A stretch of DNA of 64,000 nucleotides from Natrinema sp031626495 (GTDB lineage Archaea; Halobacteriota; Halobacteria; Halobacteriales; Natrialbaceae): contig NZ_JAMQOJ010000010.1 in the NCBI RefSeq assembly GCF_031626495.1, forward strand, positions 1 to 64,000. Reading direction: 5' to 3'. The translations under genes were made by a program, and so were the position numbers. Below are positions 1 to 9,533 of this stretch, one piece after another (position 1 is the first letter of the stretch; the number at the start of each line of letters is the position of its first letter). A model generated the notes under the pieces. It worked only from the letters and a program-made list of their open reading frames with translations. It did no database searches and was not told the DNA's origin.

Positions 1-2307
1 ATGCAATGCATTGAGTATTTCCAGCGGCTCGAAGCTGAAGGGCAAGGATGGGAGCTAGAATCCAGAACGCGAGAAGAGATAGAGGAAATCGAGTCTGGAA
101 AAGGCTCCTCATCACTGTACGCAAAGCGAACGGCCATACTCAACAATTTGTACGGAGTCGATATCGACGAAGGTGCTGTTGAGATTTGCAAGCTCAGGCT
201 CTGGTTGTCGATGGTCGCTGATATCGAGGATGAACCGAGTGAGGTGGAGCCGCTCCCCAACATCGATTTCAACGTACGACAGGGCAACAGCCTAATTGGT
301 CAACTCGATACGGACATCGAGAGTAACGAAGACGGAGACAGCGATCTCGATTCTTGGGAGGTGAAAACTCGTTTTGAGGACGTGAAAGAGGCCATCAAGA
401 AGCACAAGAAAGCGGAAACCAGTGTTGAAGCTCAAGAATGGCGGAAGGAGGCAGAAGACAGAATAGAGGAACACCGGGACAAATTTGACGAAATCCTTCA
501 GCGAGAATTTCAAGACGCTGGCTTTGACGACATAACGATCGAGGAAATTCGGGAGTGGTCCCCCTTCCACTGGCCGTTGGAGTTCGCCGATGTCTTCGAG
601 AAAGGTGGATTCGACGTGTTCATCGGGAACCCGCCGTGGGACATGCTCTACGCGAATCGCGACGACTTCTTCATTCGCTACGATGAGCAGTTCCGTACCT
701 ATCCGTCGGAGGAAAAAGACGGTGTGATGGAAGACCTCCTCTCAAGCCCTGAAGTTGCGTGGGAATGGGAGGACTACAAGGAATCGATGGAAACTCAGGC
801 AGACTTTTTCACGCAGGGAGATGTCTACAAGCTCCAATCTCCGGTGGTGGGCGGTCGGACGATGCCGACAAAGAACGAACTTTCGGCTCTTTTTCTAGAG
901 CGGGTCTTCAGACTCTCCAGAGACGGCGTGAAGGTGAGTCTACTTCTCCCGGGGACTATTTTCGGGGGAGTGATGGGGAAAGACCTTCGAACGCATCTAC
1001 TGGACCATACAGACATAGAGAACCTCATCGGATTCGAAAATAAGGGGATCTTTGAGCAGATACATCGACAGTACCGATTTGCCATTCTGACATTTGAGTA
1101 TGGTGGTAAGACCAGTCGACTCCGGGGTATTTTTAATCAACGGAGTATGGACGTTGTCTATAATATCGAGGATGTAGCCGCAGAAATCCCACGTCAAGTG
1201 CTTCTCAATTATTCTCCTGAGGGTAGAATTTTCCCCTCGATCACATCACAGGTCGAAGCCGACGTCCTCAGCAAGGTTGTCACTCAACCGCCTCTAGATG
1301 AAAATATCGAAGGTGCTTGGTCAGTGGATATGTTGACGAAGGAGTTCGTCGAGTCCACCGATAAAGATCGATTGCAAGATTCCCCTGATAATGCTGATTA
1401 TCCCGTATACGGGGGAGCGAATATCCACCAATTCGAACACGATAATACCCACACAGAGAGTTTGGACAATCCTCGGTATTGGAGTCGGGGGATGTATGAT
1501 CCACCGAATAGTGCCCAGTACCGTGTTCGAGAGAAGAAATTCAATCGGGGGAACCTCAAGCGAGCAATCTACGACGCCTTTGGAGGTTCAGAGACGAGCA
1601 AGTCCCAAGTTCAATTCGTAGATGAACTACTCGAAGAACACCGTGGTCACGGACTTGAGGAAGAAGATGTCTTGCTTGATTGTACTGAATACCGAATCGG
1701 CATTCGAGACGTTTCTCGATCCCGGGACGAGCGGACGATAATAGCGACGGTACTTCCGAAGGATGTCATCTGTCTCCACACCATTAACACGTTCAAGCCG
1801 TTCGCTATTGAGCCGGAAGAGGAACACCTCACAGAGTCCCCACTCCGGTCACCCTACGTCCGGCGATTTACGGATCAAGAACTCTTCGTGGCAACGGGGC
1901 TCCTGAACAGCATTGCGTTCGATTTCCTGATGCGGACCAAAGTCGAGACGCACATCGTCAAGCGCGAGCTACTGGAATCCCAGCTACCACGCCTCACCGA
2001 CGGAGATGACTGGTTCCATTATATCGCTGAGCGAGCTGCCCGATTGAACTGTTACGGGGAAGAATTCAAAGAAATGCGTGAGCGACTCGGCGGAATCGAG
2101 GCAGCAGTAGAAGATCAAGAACGTAGAGAATTACAGGCTGAAATCGACGCGGCCGCATTCCACGCGTATGGCCTGGAACGTCGTGACGTGAAGTTTGTCC
2201 TCGACGACTTCCATCGCGTTGAGAATCCGAAGCTGATGGACGAGATGTACTTCGATCTGGTCTTGGAGAAATATGATTTACTGGATCAGAAGGGGCCCCT
2301 ACCGTAG
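1..2307 (+). CDS. N6-adenine DNA methylase, Eco57I/PglX-like (5' partial)
   Basis: The visible 768 residues are the C-terminal part of an adenine-specific DNA methyltransferase. The catalytic motif IV appears as IGNPPWDMLY near residue 210, preceded by GVDIDEGAVEICKLRLWL near residue 52, which follows motif I in Eco57I/PglX-type enzymes. Motif I itself is not in the window, so the gene begins upstream and the ATG at base 1 is internal. The rest (about 290-768) is a target-recognition-like region. Family knowledge: these enzymes methylate adenine for self-recognition in restriction or BREX-like systems. The gene is convergent with the helicase/nuclease next door, with stops only 8 bp apart, which suggests one defence locus. 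The exact system type cannot be assigned without the upstream genes. Confidence 0.85.
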   Translation: MQCIEYFQRLEAEGQGWELESRTREEIEEIESGKGSSSLYAKRTAILNNLYGVDIDEGAVEICKLRLWLSMVADIEDEPSEVEPLPNIDFNVRQGNSLIGQLDTDIESNEDGDSDLDSWEVKTRFEDVKEAIKKHKKAETSVEAQEWRKEAEDRIEEHRDKFDEILQREFQDAGFDDITIEEIREWSPFHWPLEFADVFEKGGFDVFIGNPPWDMLYANRDDFFIRYDEQFRTYPSEEKDGVMEDLLSSPEVAWEWEDYKESMETQADFFTQGDVYKLQSPVVGGRTMPTKNELSALFLERVFRLSRDGVKVSLLLPGTIFGGVMGKDLRTHLLDHTDIENLIGFENKGIFEQIHRQYRFAILTFEYGGKTSRLRGIFNQRSMDVVYNIEDVAAEIPRQVLLNYSPEGRIFPSITSQVEADVLSKVVTQPPLDENIEGAWSVDMLTKEFVESTDKDRLQDSPDNADYPVYGGANIHQFEHDNTHTESLDNPRYWSRGMYDPPNSAQYRVREKKFNRGNLKRAIYDAFGGSETSKSQVQFVDELLEEHRGHGLEEEDVLLDCTEYRIGIRDVSRSRDERTIIATVLPKDVICLHTINTFKPFAIEPEEEHLTESPLRSPYVRRFTDQELFVATGLLNSIAFDFLMRTKVETHIVKRELLESQLPRLTDGDDWFHYIAERAARLNCYGEEFKEMRERLGGIEAAVEDQERRELQAEIDAAAFHAYGLERRDVKFVLDDFHRVENPKLMDEMYFDLVLEKYDLLDQKGPLP

Positions 2308-2315
2308 CTCCCGAA

Positions 2316-5300
2316 TCACTGTCCGACAACCCCCCAGCATACGAGCTTCGCTTGTACATCACTCTCTCCCATCAGTTTCGTCTGGTATTCAGTAGAGGCT
2401 TCGACGTTCTCTTCCAAGAACTCCTCAAGCTGACTGAGGAACTCCCCGGTTGGCCACTCTGGGAAAGAGTTGTACTGCTCGTTCTGGCGAAAGATCTCCC
2501 GTAGAATTCGGTCTTCATCCGTGTTCGCCAGCTTTACCTCCTGCAGCCGCTCTTCGATGTCGGTAGCCCATTCTCCTATCGTTTCGAACTCTTCGACAGG
2601 AGCCGGCTCATCGGCGTGATTTGGCTGAACGTAGTGAATGATGAAATCGAGGATCGTCTCCTGTTCCTTCGAGAAGGCCTCTCCCTGTTTGAAAGCACCC
2701 TCAACTTGGCCTTCTCGAATCACCTCCAGTCGCTCGTCAAGCACTACTTGAATCTCACCACGATTCGATAACACCGTATCTGGATTTCCGGTGATCGGTT
2801 CGCCGTCAACTGAAGGGTCAATGTTGAGCGTGCTCACGGGCCGCTCTTTGACCTCGTCGGCGAAGGGTTTGTAGTAGAAAGCACGACGGACGCGACCAAG
2901 CGGGGACTCGTGGTCATCATCGTCGAACCAGAGGTGGGCAAGGGCGAACACGCCCGGACGGGGGCCGGCATCGTGGTCAGTTACATTTGTGTAGAGGAAT
3001 TCCCGTTCTTCGGGCGGGTCATCGAAGAAGTCCTCAGCGTACTCGAAGTCTTCCGCAGTTAGGTCATAATCCTCGTTCAGTTCTCGCTTCAGAAGGTACC
3101 GCTCGAACGCAGCGTGTTCATTACTCCCAGCATTGCGGAGGAGCGGATTCTTGCTCGTGTCGTCGAGTTCATTCACGTCGTCAATTTCACGGGACTTCTG
3201 GAGAGAGTCCTCAATCTCGTCCACCTGTAATTCCCCGATTGTCTTCTCCGTGTCTACACCTGTCTTTTCGAGAATCTGGTCTTCGTTCGGGTCGAGGATA
3301 TTGTTCTCCTTTCCGACGATGAGCGCGATATCGTTGATCTTTGCCTGCAGGCGTTTCAGAAGCTTAATCGCCGCCTCGATGTCGCCGTCCGGGTAGAAGT
3401 TGTGGACGTGTTTCTCGGCGGTACTCCCGATCCGGTCGACTCGCCCGACACGCTGGACAATCCGCATCGGGTTCCACGGCAGGTCGTAATTGACCACCAC
3501 ATGAACGTCCTGGAGATTAACCCCTTCACTCAGCGTGTCAGTGGCCACTACGTACTGTAGCTCTGAGTCCCCCGACTCAGCGAGCGTTTGCTGGTAGCCT
3601 GACGCCTCGGGAGCAAAGCGTTGAATGATGTCCTGTTTATTCTCGTCGCCACCCTTGACGACGGCACTGTTCGCCTCTGTGAGTGGTGAATCCTCGTTGT
3701 CACAGAGGGTTCGATAGACGTAGTCTGCAGTTGCCCGATACTGCGTGAAGATGAGCACCTTCTGATCGTGGTTAGTGAGGACATCTGCAAGTCGGTCGAT
3801 CTTCGGGTCGCGGAACTCGCGGAGTGAAAAGACGGCCTCGTAAAAGTCGCGTGTGGCAGGGTCGACTTCACTCAGGTCACTATTCGGGTAGAGAATCGGA
3901 TTCATCTCTTCTTCAGGAATATCGGGGAGGACACCAGCGTCGTGGTCAGCGAGCCATTGACGCGTGGAAACCGCATAATCGCTCACATCACCCGCATCAC
4001 GGGCGACATCACCGATGAACTGCGAGAGGAAATACGAGAGAAGGGTGAGATCCTCCCTGATGTACGTCTTCACCTCGCCGATGGTGGCGTCTGCCAGTTC
4101 ATCTCCCTCGGTATCAGCTCCGTCTTCCGATTGAATAGCGGTGGTATCGAAGCCGAATTCTTCGAGTGTTTGTTCGAGATCTTCAGCAGCGTCGGCTCCT
4201 TCGACAAAGTCACCGAGTTCAGAGTCATCCCCCTCCCGAACAGTTCGGAGCATATCAATGTCTTCGTCCTCGGGAAGTTCACCAAGAAGGCCGAGAAGCT
4301 GTCGTTCGCTCTGATGCAGCGTCTCGATCGACTGGACGAACGCGTACGTTGAGGACTCAAGCCGTTTGAGGAGGTTCAGCTTGTAGAGAGCTTTCAGCGT
4401 GCTCCCTGCTTTCGGGTTTTTGACTGTGATGTGGGGTAGGTGGAGGGCGTCCATCACGTCGGGAAGCATCCGATATATTGGCTGGTAGGCCGCCGGCAGG
4501 GAGTACTGTTGCTTGTTGAGTTTCGGCGGCTTGAAGCTCATCTCGAAGTCTTCGCTGTCCTGTATCTGGTCTTTGACGTGCTTGCGCGTCCGGAGAACCA
4601 TCACTTCGTTAAGGATATTCGATATTTCAGAGGAGTGTCGCTGGAGCTGCTCGGTGATTTCTTGCTGTTCGTCGTCGCCGACTTCCTCTTTCCCGGCTGC
4701 GATGCGTTTTCGCGTCTCCGAGAGCTCGATATATTCGTCGAACGCATCAAAGTCGAGTGACGCCTTGTTCCGAAGTTCCTCCGGGCTGGTGAACAAGCTG
4801 ATGAGGTTCTTCAGGTCGGTAGCGCTGTTATTGATCGGGGTCGCGGTCAGCATTATCATCGTCTTTCCGCGGAGTTGCCTGAGATTCGCGTGTCGTCGCG
4901 TCCCCTTGTAGTCGTCATCGTGGTCCGGGTTCGGTCGCCACTTCCCGTAGTTCCGGAACCGGTGAGCCTCGTCGATAAGCAGGACATCGAACTCATCTTT
5001 GAGGTCCTGCACCTCGCCGTAGGAAAGATTCTGGAACTTACTGATACTCATCACATCAAGGTGCGTGCCGTCCACCTCTAACCCGAAGTACGGATTGCCG
5101 TCTTTGTCAGTGTCGTTCTGGAGTAGGTCTTCCCACTGATCAGTCAGGTTTGCCGGGACAATGAGGAGACAGTGGTCGCCACGTTGGCGGTAGTCGTGGA
5201 GGAGTTCACCTCCAATAAATGATTTTCCCAGGCCGACCGAGTCGGAGACGATGCACCCGTTGAACTGTGAGAGCTTTTCCTTTGCACTCTCGTACCCGAG

Positions 5301-6122
5301 CTTCTGGAAGTAGTACAGTGGGCTGTCACGGATGTTGACGTTCCCACTCAGTTCGTCATAGGCGAGCAGCTTGTAGAGCTCGAACGGTTCGAGATATGTA
5401 CCCAGCTCCTCGGATGACGTCTCCTTGTCGGACTCGTCCTCCTGCTGTTCCTTCCAGTCCTGGTACTCCTCGCTGTTCTCGATGATTCGGATGATCTCCT
5501 CACTGAACTCCTCGGCGTTGGCCCACTGGTTGTCGTACCACTCCTCGAACGCTTCGGCCTTGTGTCGATCCTGACTCGTGAGGTTCAGTTCGATGTTGTT
5601 CTGGTGGCCGCTCTTGGTGAAGTTCGAGGAGCCGACAACGGTAGCGCATGGGCGGGTGTCTTCATCCTCGTCTTGTCCCCAATCGTCGTCGTCTTCGAGT
5701 GGTGCTCGAAATGATGCACCCTTTGCGTGGAAGTAACCGTTTTCAGGATTTCGCACACGGACGCTCACCTCGCCTTCGGCGATAAAGTCTCGTAGCCGGT
5801 CTAGTCGCCCGATCTGAGCGTTATTCAGCTCCGAGATGCTTTCTCTCACCTCTCTTTTGAGCTCCTCTTTGAGATTCTGCCCCTCACCGATTTCGTCAGC
5901 AGTTCCCCTATTCGTCTGACGACCCATCAAGATCCGAAGTGGAGCGTGGCCGAGTTCCTCGGGGTCAGCCAGATTTTCAAGGTCTTCCCGGTAGAGGTCG
6001 AATCCTGAGAGATAAAAGTAGCCAGTTGCGATACGGCCTTCCTCGATCTGGGGAATAATCCGCTTGTAAGCGTCTTCTAGTGTTCTATTGGCGTTATCGA
6101 CAAGCGGAGGAAGCGAGAGCAT
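2316..6122 (-). CDS. PLD-family nuclease / SNF2-type helicase fusion
   Basis: A 1268-residue protein. The N-terminal part (about 1-220) is a phospholipase D-like nuclease domain with one HKD-type motif (YFHAKGASF, then GSSNFTKSG). The rest is a superfamily 2 SNF2/DEAD helicase: Walker A DSVGLGKSF (about residue 293), DEAH box LLIDEAHRF, motif III LTATPINN, and the C-terminal lobe with KVLIFTQYRA and RIVQRVGRVDRIGS. A helicase-nuclease of this kind translocates on DNA and cuts it. Together with the convergent adenine methylase it looks like the effector half of a restriction-type defence system. It is not a standard type I HsdR, and the DISARM order drmA-drmB-drmC is not seen. Start is ATG at 6122; an earlier start is unlikely because upstream sequence is AT-rich and non-coding. 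Confidence 0.85.
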   Translation of the reverse strand: MLSLPPLVDNANRTLEDAYKRIIPQIEEGRIATGYFYLSGFDLYREDLENLADPEELGHAPLRILMGRQTNRGTADEIGEGQNLKEELKREVRESISELNNAQIGRLDRLRDFIAEGEVSVRVRNPENGYFHAKGASFRAPLEDDDDWGQDEDEDTRPCATVVGSSNFTKSGHQNNIELNLTSQDRHKAEAFEEWYDNQWANAEEFSEEIIRIIENSEEYQDWKEQQEDESDKETSSEELGTYLEPFELYKLLAYDELSGNVNIRDSPLYYFQKLGYESAKEKLSQFNGCIVSDSVGLGKSFIGGELLHDYRQRGDHCLLIVPANLTDQWEDLLQNDTDKDGNPYFGLEVDGTHLDVMSISKFQNLSYGEVQDLKDEFDVLLIDEAHRFRNYGKWRPNPDHDDDYKGTRRHANLRQLRGKTMIMLTATPINNSATDLKNLISLFTSPEELRNKASLDFDAFDEYIELSETRKRIAAGKEEVGDDEQQEITEQLQRHSSEISNILNEVMVLRTRKHVKDQIQDSEDFEMSFKPPKLNKQQYSLPAAYQPIYRMLPDVMDALHLPHITVKNPKAGSTLKALYKLNLLKRLESSTYAFVQSIETLHQSERQLLGLLGELPEDEDIDMLRTVREGDDSELGDFVEGADAAEDLEQTLEEFGFDTTAIQSEDGADTEGDELADATIGEVKTYIREDLTLLSYFLSQFIGDVARDAGDVSDYAVSTRQWLADHDAGVLPDIPEEEMNPILYPNSDLSEVDPATRDFYEAVFSLREFRDPKIDRLADVLTNHDQKVLIFTQYRATADYVYRTLCDNEDSPLTEANSAVVKGGDENKQDIIQRFAPEASGYQQTLAESGDSELQYVVATDTLSEGVNLQDVHVVVNYDLPWNPMRIVQRVGRVDRIGSTAEKHVHNFYPDGDIEAAIKLLKRLQAKINDIALIVGKENNILDPNEDQILEKTGVDTEKTIGELQVDEIEDSLQKSREIDDVNELDDTSKNPLLRNAGSNEHAAFERYLLKRELNEDYDLTAEDFEYAEDFFDDPPEEREFLYTNVTDHDAGPRPGVFALAHLWFDDDDHESPLGRVRRAFYYKPFADEVKERPVSTLNIDPSVDGEPITGNPDTVLSNRGEIQVVLDERLEVIREGQVEGAFKQGEAFSKEQETILDFIIHYVQPNHADEPAPVEEFETIGEWATDIEERLQEVKLANTDEDRILREIFRQNEQYNSFPEWPTGEFLSQLEEFLEENVEASTEYQTKLMGESDVQAKLVCWGVVGQ

Positions 6123-6203
6123 CGTAATGCCGAGATGTATTCAGTACGCTAACTTAGTGTTTAGTGAACTTAGACTACAGAGGTGGCACCAGACAATAGC
6201 CAA

Positions 6204-6437
6204 TCAAACTGGCCGAAGATCCCGCCAGCGGACGTCAACGGTGTCACCATTGGCGATTTCAACCCGGAAAAGATAGCCTTCTCGTTGATCACCAGTCACA
6301 GTTCCTGCATCGTCTGAGAGGATCTCAACGATTGTTCCTCGACGTCCATGGAGACGCTCGTGATCTGGATCTGTCACGTCCGGGATATCGATTCGGACCG
6401 TGTCTCCAATATCGAATCGTTTCATAGTAGGTGTCAT
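6204..6437 (-). CDS. small conserved haloarchaeal protein, KOW/SH3-like
   Basis: A 77-residue acidic protein (MTPTMKRFDIGDTVRIDIPD...VRWRDLRPV). The pattern DTVRIDIP...HGRRGTIVEIL...YLFRVEIANGDTVDVRW is typical of a small beta-barrel (SH3/KOW-like) fold; function is unknown. I chose the ATG at 6437 because it overlaps the stop of the upstream membrane-protein gene (TGATG), which suggests translational coupling. A second in-frame ATG at 6425 (MKRFDIG) is equally plausible. A longer upstream extension in this frame lies inside the upstream gene and is not credible. Confidence 0.6.
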   Translation of the reverse strand: MTPTMKRFDIGDTVRIDIPDVTDPDHERLHGRRGTIVEILSDDAGTVTGDQREGYLFRVEIANGDTVDVRWRDLRPV

Positions 6438-7216
6438 CAGCTCCGAATCCAGAATAGCCCTATCGAACCAGCCATAACGGTCGCACCGGTTATTAGCCCG
6501 ACTGCCGTCGGAGACGGCAGAGAATAGCCTGCATTCGTGAGCAAAGGAGTTAGAATGAACCCGCCAGCGTATCCTCCGACAGTAAGATATCCAGCGGCAA
6601 GGAGACGGACAAACCACTGTTCGACAATCGTATGCGAGCGGTGATCTGGGTCGTCATCAGGTCGGGGCTCAACGATTTCCGGATCGGGCTTTTCCCGCTT
6701 GAGGTATCGCCATTCATCAAGATACATTCGGGCAGGAAGGGCAGACTCGATTTGGTTGAGAATAGCATATCGGGCCTTGTTCAGCCGGCGATACGACTGT
6801 AAACTCTGATACCAAAAGTAACAGATCAGACTTCCAAATCCAGAGGCGAATAGAACGATTGCAGCACTCGTAGTCGTCAAATTTCCTCGGGCGAGAGCGA
6901 AGAGTCCGGCTAGTATCGACGTCAAAATCAAGCCGAAAAATCGGTTCATCTGGACCCGCTGATTCGCAGTCTCGATTGCCACCTCTCCATAGTGGATGTA
7001 TTGATCCATCAAGCGATCCGTCTCTTCGTCGTTCAGATTCGTTAACGGCCCATTCTCTACGGCATTGGGCTCGGCCGATTCGGCCGGATCTCCCCCAGTA
7101 ACCTCTTCGGGGTGTTCCGGCTCTGTTTCAGGCGTGTCTTTGTCCTCGGTATTTTCGCCAAGATTTGCATTATTCGGCTCGCTCTCGCCAGAGGTCTCGT
7201 CAGTTGATTCAGACAT
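6437..7216 (-). CDS. RipA-like membrane protein, likely partner of TIR-like protein
   Basis: A 259-residue protein with a long acidic N-terminus (1-60), an amphipathic segment (LMDQYIHYGEVAIETANQR), two TM helices around 93-135, a linker rich in R/K and E, and two more hydrophobic segments at about 205-257. The YxHYxxxAxxTANQRxxxNRFF...TM...FWYQSLQSYRRLNKARY pattern resembles the RipA octameric membrane protein and SLATT-type 2TM effector families. Such membrane proteins often sit beside TIR or nucleotide-signalling genes and are thought to act as membrane-disrupting effectors; that role is inference here. It lies downstream of a TIR-like gene on the same strand, with a decayed homologue in between. 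Confidence 0.6.
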   Translation of the reverse strand: MSESTDETSGESEPNNANLGENTEDKDTPETEPEHPEEVTGGDPAESAEPNAVENGPLTNLNDEETDRLMDQYIHYGEVAIETANQRVQMNRFFGLILTSILAGLFALARGNLTTTSAAIVLFASGFGSLICYFWYQSLQSYRRLNKARYAILNQIESALPARMYLDEWRYLKREKPDPEIVEPRPDDDPDHRSHTIVEQWFVRLLAAGYLTVGGYAGGFILTPLLTNAGYSLPSPTAVGLITGATVMAGSIGLFWIRS

Positions 7217-7436
7217 ATTCCGCTAAGGTGTCGGCGAATGATGCTTTGCGCCATTCTAAGAATAGGGGACCGTAGAAACAGTTCAGATCCAAACGCTGTT
7301 CGGTCGCCATTATGCTTTCTGCGTAGTGCCTGTACTGATTGATGAGCGTCTTATCACGCTCTGGCCGTCTGGGTGAAGATCGTGTACTGCCATCCCTCTG
7401 TCTTGGGCCATACTCGTCCGAGGGTAGATCATGCAT
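7209..7436 (-). pseudogene. remnant of a second RipA-like membrane protein
   Basis: A 75-codon reading frame whose central part, LINQYRHYAESIMATEQRL followed by DLNCFYGPLF, aligns with LMDQYIHYGEVAIETANQR / VQMNRFFGLIL of the intact neighbour. The homology stops just where the first TM helix should begin and the frame then ends in unrelated residues. It starts at ATG 7436, overlapping the stop of the TIR-like gene, and ends 8 bp inside the intact gene. I read it as the 5' stump of a tandem copy after internal deletion. It could still be made as a short peptide. Confidence 0.55.
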
Positions 7437-8262
7437 GCTTCGCGATGGCGTTTACGATAGACTTCTGCCGCCAACCGACAATCTCATCGGCTTCCTCCTT
7501 TACCACAGCTGGAAGTCGCTCGTTCCCGTTCGGTCGCACACCGATAATAGGTTTCTCGAAATGGTCTGCCATCTCAATCTCCTCCTCGATCCACTCGCTG
7601 TGCGAGACGTACATCCCAGCGACGACGACGACCACATTTGCCTGCCCAACCTGCTGGTAGAGCTGCTGACGAAGATCATTCTTATCTTCAAACTCCATCG
7701 GATCGTCCTCTGGGACACTGAAGTTCTGCCAGTCCAGCCGATTTTCATCATCGAGGAACTCCTCAATGCGTTCACGCTGCTCGGAGTATTTCCACGAGTG
7801 ACTCACAAACACCCGATACGGCCGATCTTCCAGAGGGAGACGCGGCTGCGTCGACGTGCCGGTTTCATCTGTTGTTGAACCAGATGAAACTAGGCCACCA
7901 AGTCCTTGAGCGCCCTTGTATGTGAAATAGCCTGCCACGGCGGCAGCGATAATGAGTTCAGGGGCGTCGTGCCAAAGGTAACGAAGTGGATCATCGTGTG
8001 GATCATGATCAACTTGTCCACCTTTCCAGTCGGCGTATCCGGCGAGGAGGTCTTTTCCGAGATCGACGACATCGGTGTTTTGTTGGTTTGTGGTTGGAAC
8101 GGATGTCGTATCGGAGCCTCCAGTAGTGTCCTCGAATAGGCCGGCAAACGGATCGTCTTCCCCGTTTGATTTGATAAGGGCATTCACGTCAAGGCTTCCG
8201 GTGGGGCTTTGAACCTCGACGGTCGGCACGTTGGTGACAGGGTCGTTTTCGTTTGGTGTCAC
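7429..8262 (-). CDS. membrane-anchored TIR-like (MTH538/ThsB-type) protein
   Basis: The C-terminal 140 residues form a TIR-like domain of the MTH538/DUF1863 type: YRVFVSHSWKYSEQRERI, then DDPMEFEDKNDLR, then ANVVVVVAGMYVSHSEWIEEEIEMA and KPIIGVRPNG. It is preceded by a hydrophobic segment (ELIIAAAVAGYFTYKGAQGL), so the domain is probably membrane-attached. Known relatives include the ThsB sensor of Thoeris, which makes cyclic ADP-ribose-type signals, so a role in defence with the adjacent RipA-like membrane protein is likely but inferred. I chose GTG 8262 (277 aa) because a strong TATA box (TTTAAATAT, 8284-8292) lies 26 bp upstream, as in leaderless haloarchaeal genes. The frame is open further upstream to 8379. 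Confidence 0.7.
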   Translation of the reverse strand: MTPNENDPVTNVPTVEVQSPTGSLDVNALIKSNGEDDPFAGLFEDTTGGSDTTSVPTTNQQNTDVVDLGKDLLAGYADWKGGQVDHDPHDDPLRYLWHDAPELIIAAAVAGYFTYKGAQGLGGLVSSGSTTDETGTSTQPRLPLEDRPYRVFVSHSWKYSEQRERIEEFLDDENRLDWQNFSVPEDDPMEFEDKNDLRQQLYQQVGQANVVVVVAGMYVSHSEWIEEEIEMADHFEKPIIGVRPNGNERLPAVVKEEADEIVGWRQKSIVNAIAKHA

Positions 8263-8486
8263 ACGCGATACATCGCAATTTGGATATTTAAACCCAAGGG
8301 GATATTTGCTATTCAGGAAGGTTCGTGTTTCCGCGGATTTCCGAAAAGCCACCACGACAGATTCCTCCCGAATCACCACAAAGAGACCCGGTATTCAACC
8401 GATGGCCAATTGGTGAGATTTGCTTTCCGGAAACAACCCGGTCACGTATTTATGGTCTGACGCAGAACCAGTCACTCACTAACACA

Positions 8487-9515
8487 ATGATCCGCGATGC
8501 TCGCGTTCTACGCGCCGGGTTCGTCCCTCGAGAAGTTGAGCATCGCGACGCCGAAGTCAACCATCTCTCCAGCGTTCTCGAGCCCATCACGAACGGGGAA
8601 CCCGCCGACACGGCCATCGTCACTGGACCCAGCGGCGCCGGCAAGACCTGCATCTCGAAATTCGTCACGGAACGACTCCGGGAAGAGGTCCTCGACGTCG
8701 AGACGACCTACGTCAACTGCTGGCGCAACTACACCCGGTTCCGCACGCTCTACCAGATCCTCGACGACCTCGGCGCGACCATTGACATCCACCGACAGTC
8801 GACGCCGCACGACGAACTTGTCGACCGCCTCCAACAACACGACGGCCCGCGAACCGTCGTCATCCTTGACGAGGTCGACCAATTGGAGGACCCCAGCGTC
8901 ATCTACGACCTCCACAGCCTCCCGCAGTTCGCAATCATCTGCATCGCGAACAAGGAAGAGGAGCTGTTCAGCCGCGTCGACGACCGCCTCGTGAGCCGCC
9001 TGCGCTCCAGCGAGCACGTCCGGATGGACAAGTACCACGACGAGCAGCTGTACGACATTCTGAGTGCGCGGGCGAAGTGGGGCCTCGATGAGGACGTCAT
9101 CACCGACGACCAGCTCTACCGGATCGCCGACGCGGCCGCCGGCGACGCACGCCTCGCAATCGGCATCCTTCGAACGGCCGCCGGCAAGGCCGATCGCGAG
9201 AACCACGAGCGCATCACCGACGACATTCTCCTGGACGCCGCCGAGGATGCTCGGGCCCAAATCAAGCAGAAGAGCCTCGATTCACTCACGCCGCACCAGC
9301 GCGTCGTCTACGACATCGTTCGCGAGCACGGCCCGGTCGGGCCAAGCGAGATCCACGAGCGCTATACCGAGGACGTCGAAGACCCACGGACGAAACGGAC
9401 AATCCGCACGTACCTCTCGAAGATGGAGCAGTACAACCTCCTCGAGGCGGAGGGGACGAGTCGGGATCGAGAGTACTCGCTCGTCGATTCAGCGGCGGCG
9501 TCGCCGATGCAGTGA
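8487..9515 (+). CDS. Orc1/Cdc6-type AAA+ ATPase
   Basis: A 342-residue AAA+ initiator-like ATPase. Walker A is GPSGAGKT (residues 47-54), Walker B is VVILDEVDQL, followed by sensor motifs in the LVSRLRSSEHVRMDKYHDEQLYDIL region and a C-terminal winged helix (about 270-335; SLTPHQRVVYDIVREHGPVGPSEIHERY). Orc1/Cdc6 proteins bind origin repeats and load the MCM helicase. The start is ATG 8487, with a TATA-like TTTATGG about 35 bp upstream; the frame is open earlier but lacks family residues. No ORB repeats are obvious next to this copy, unlike the second orc gene at 17.3 kb, so this one may act elsewhere or be an accessory gene. Confidence 0.88.
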   Translation: MIRDARVLRAGFVPREVEHRDAEVNHLSSVLEPITNGEPADTAIVTGPSGAGKTCISKFVTERLREEVLDVETTYVNCWRNYTRFRTLYQILDDLGATIDIHRQSTPHDELVDRLQQHDGPRTVVILDEVDQLEDPSVIYDLHSLPQFAIICIANKEEELFSRVDDRLVSRLRSSEHVRMDKYHDEQLYDILSARAKWGLDEDVITDDQLYRIADAAAGDARLAIGILRTAAGKADRENHERITDDILLDAAEDARAQIKQKSLDSLTPHQRVVYDIVREHGPVGPSEIHERYTEDVEDPRTKRTIRTYLSKMEQYNLLEAEGTSRDREYSLVDSAAASPMQ

Positions 9516-9533
9516 CCGTAACCCCGTCAGCTA

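Noticed and set aside
1..6122. DISARM or BREX assignment
   Set aside because: The diagnostic partner genes (drmA/drmB, or brxC/pglZ) are not in the window.
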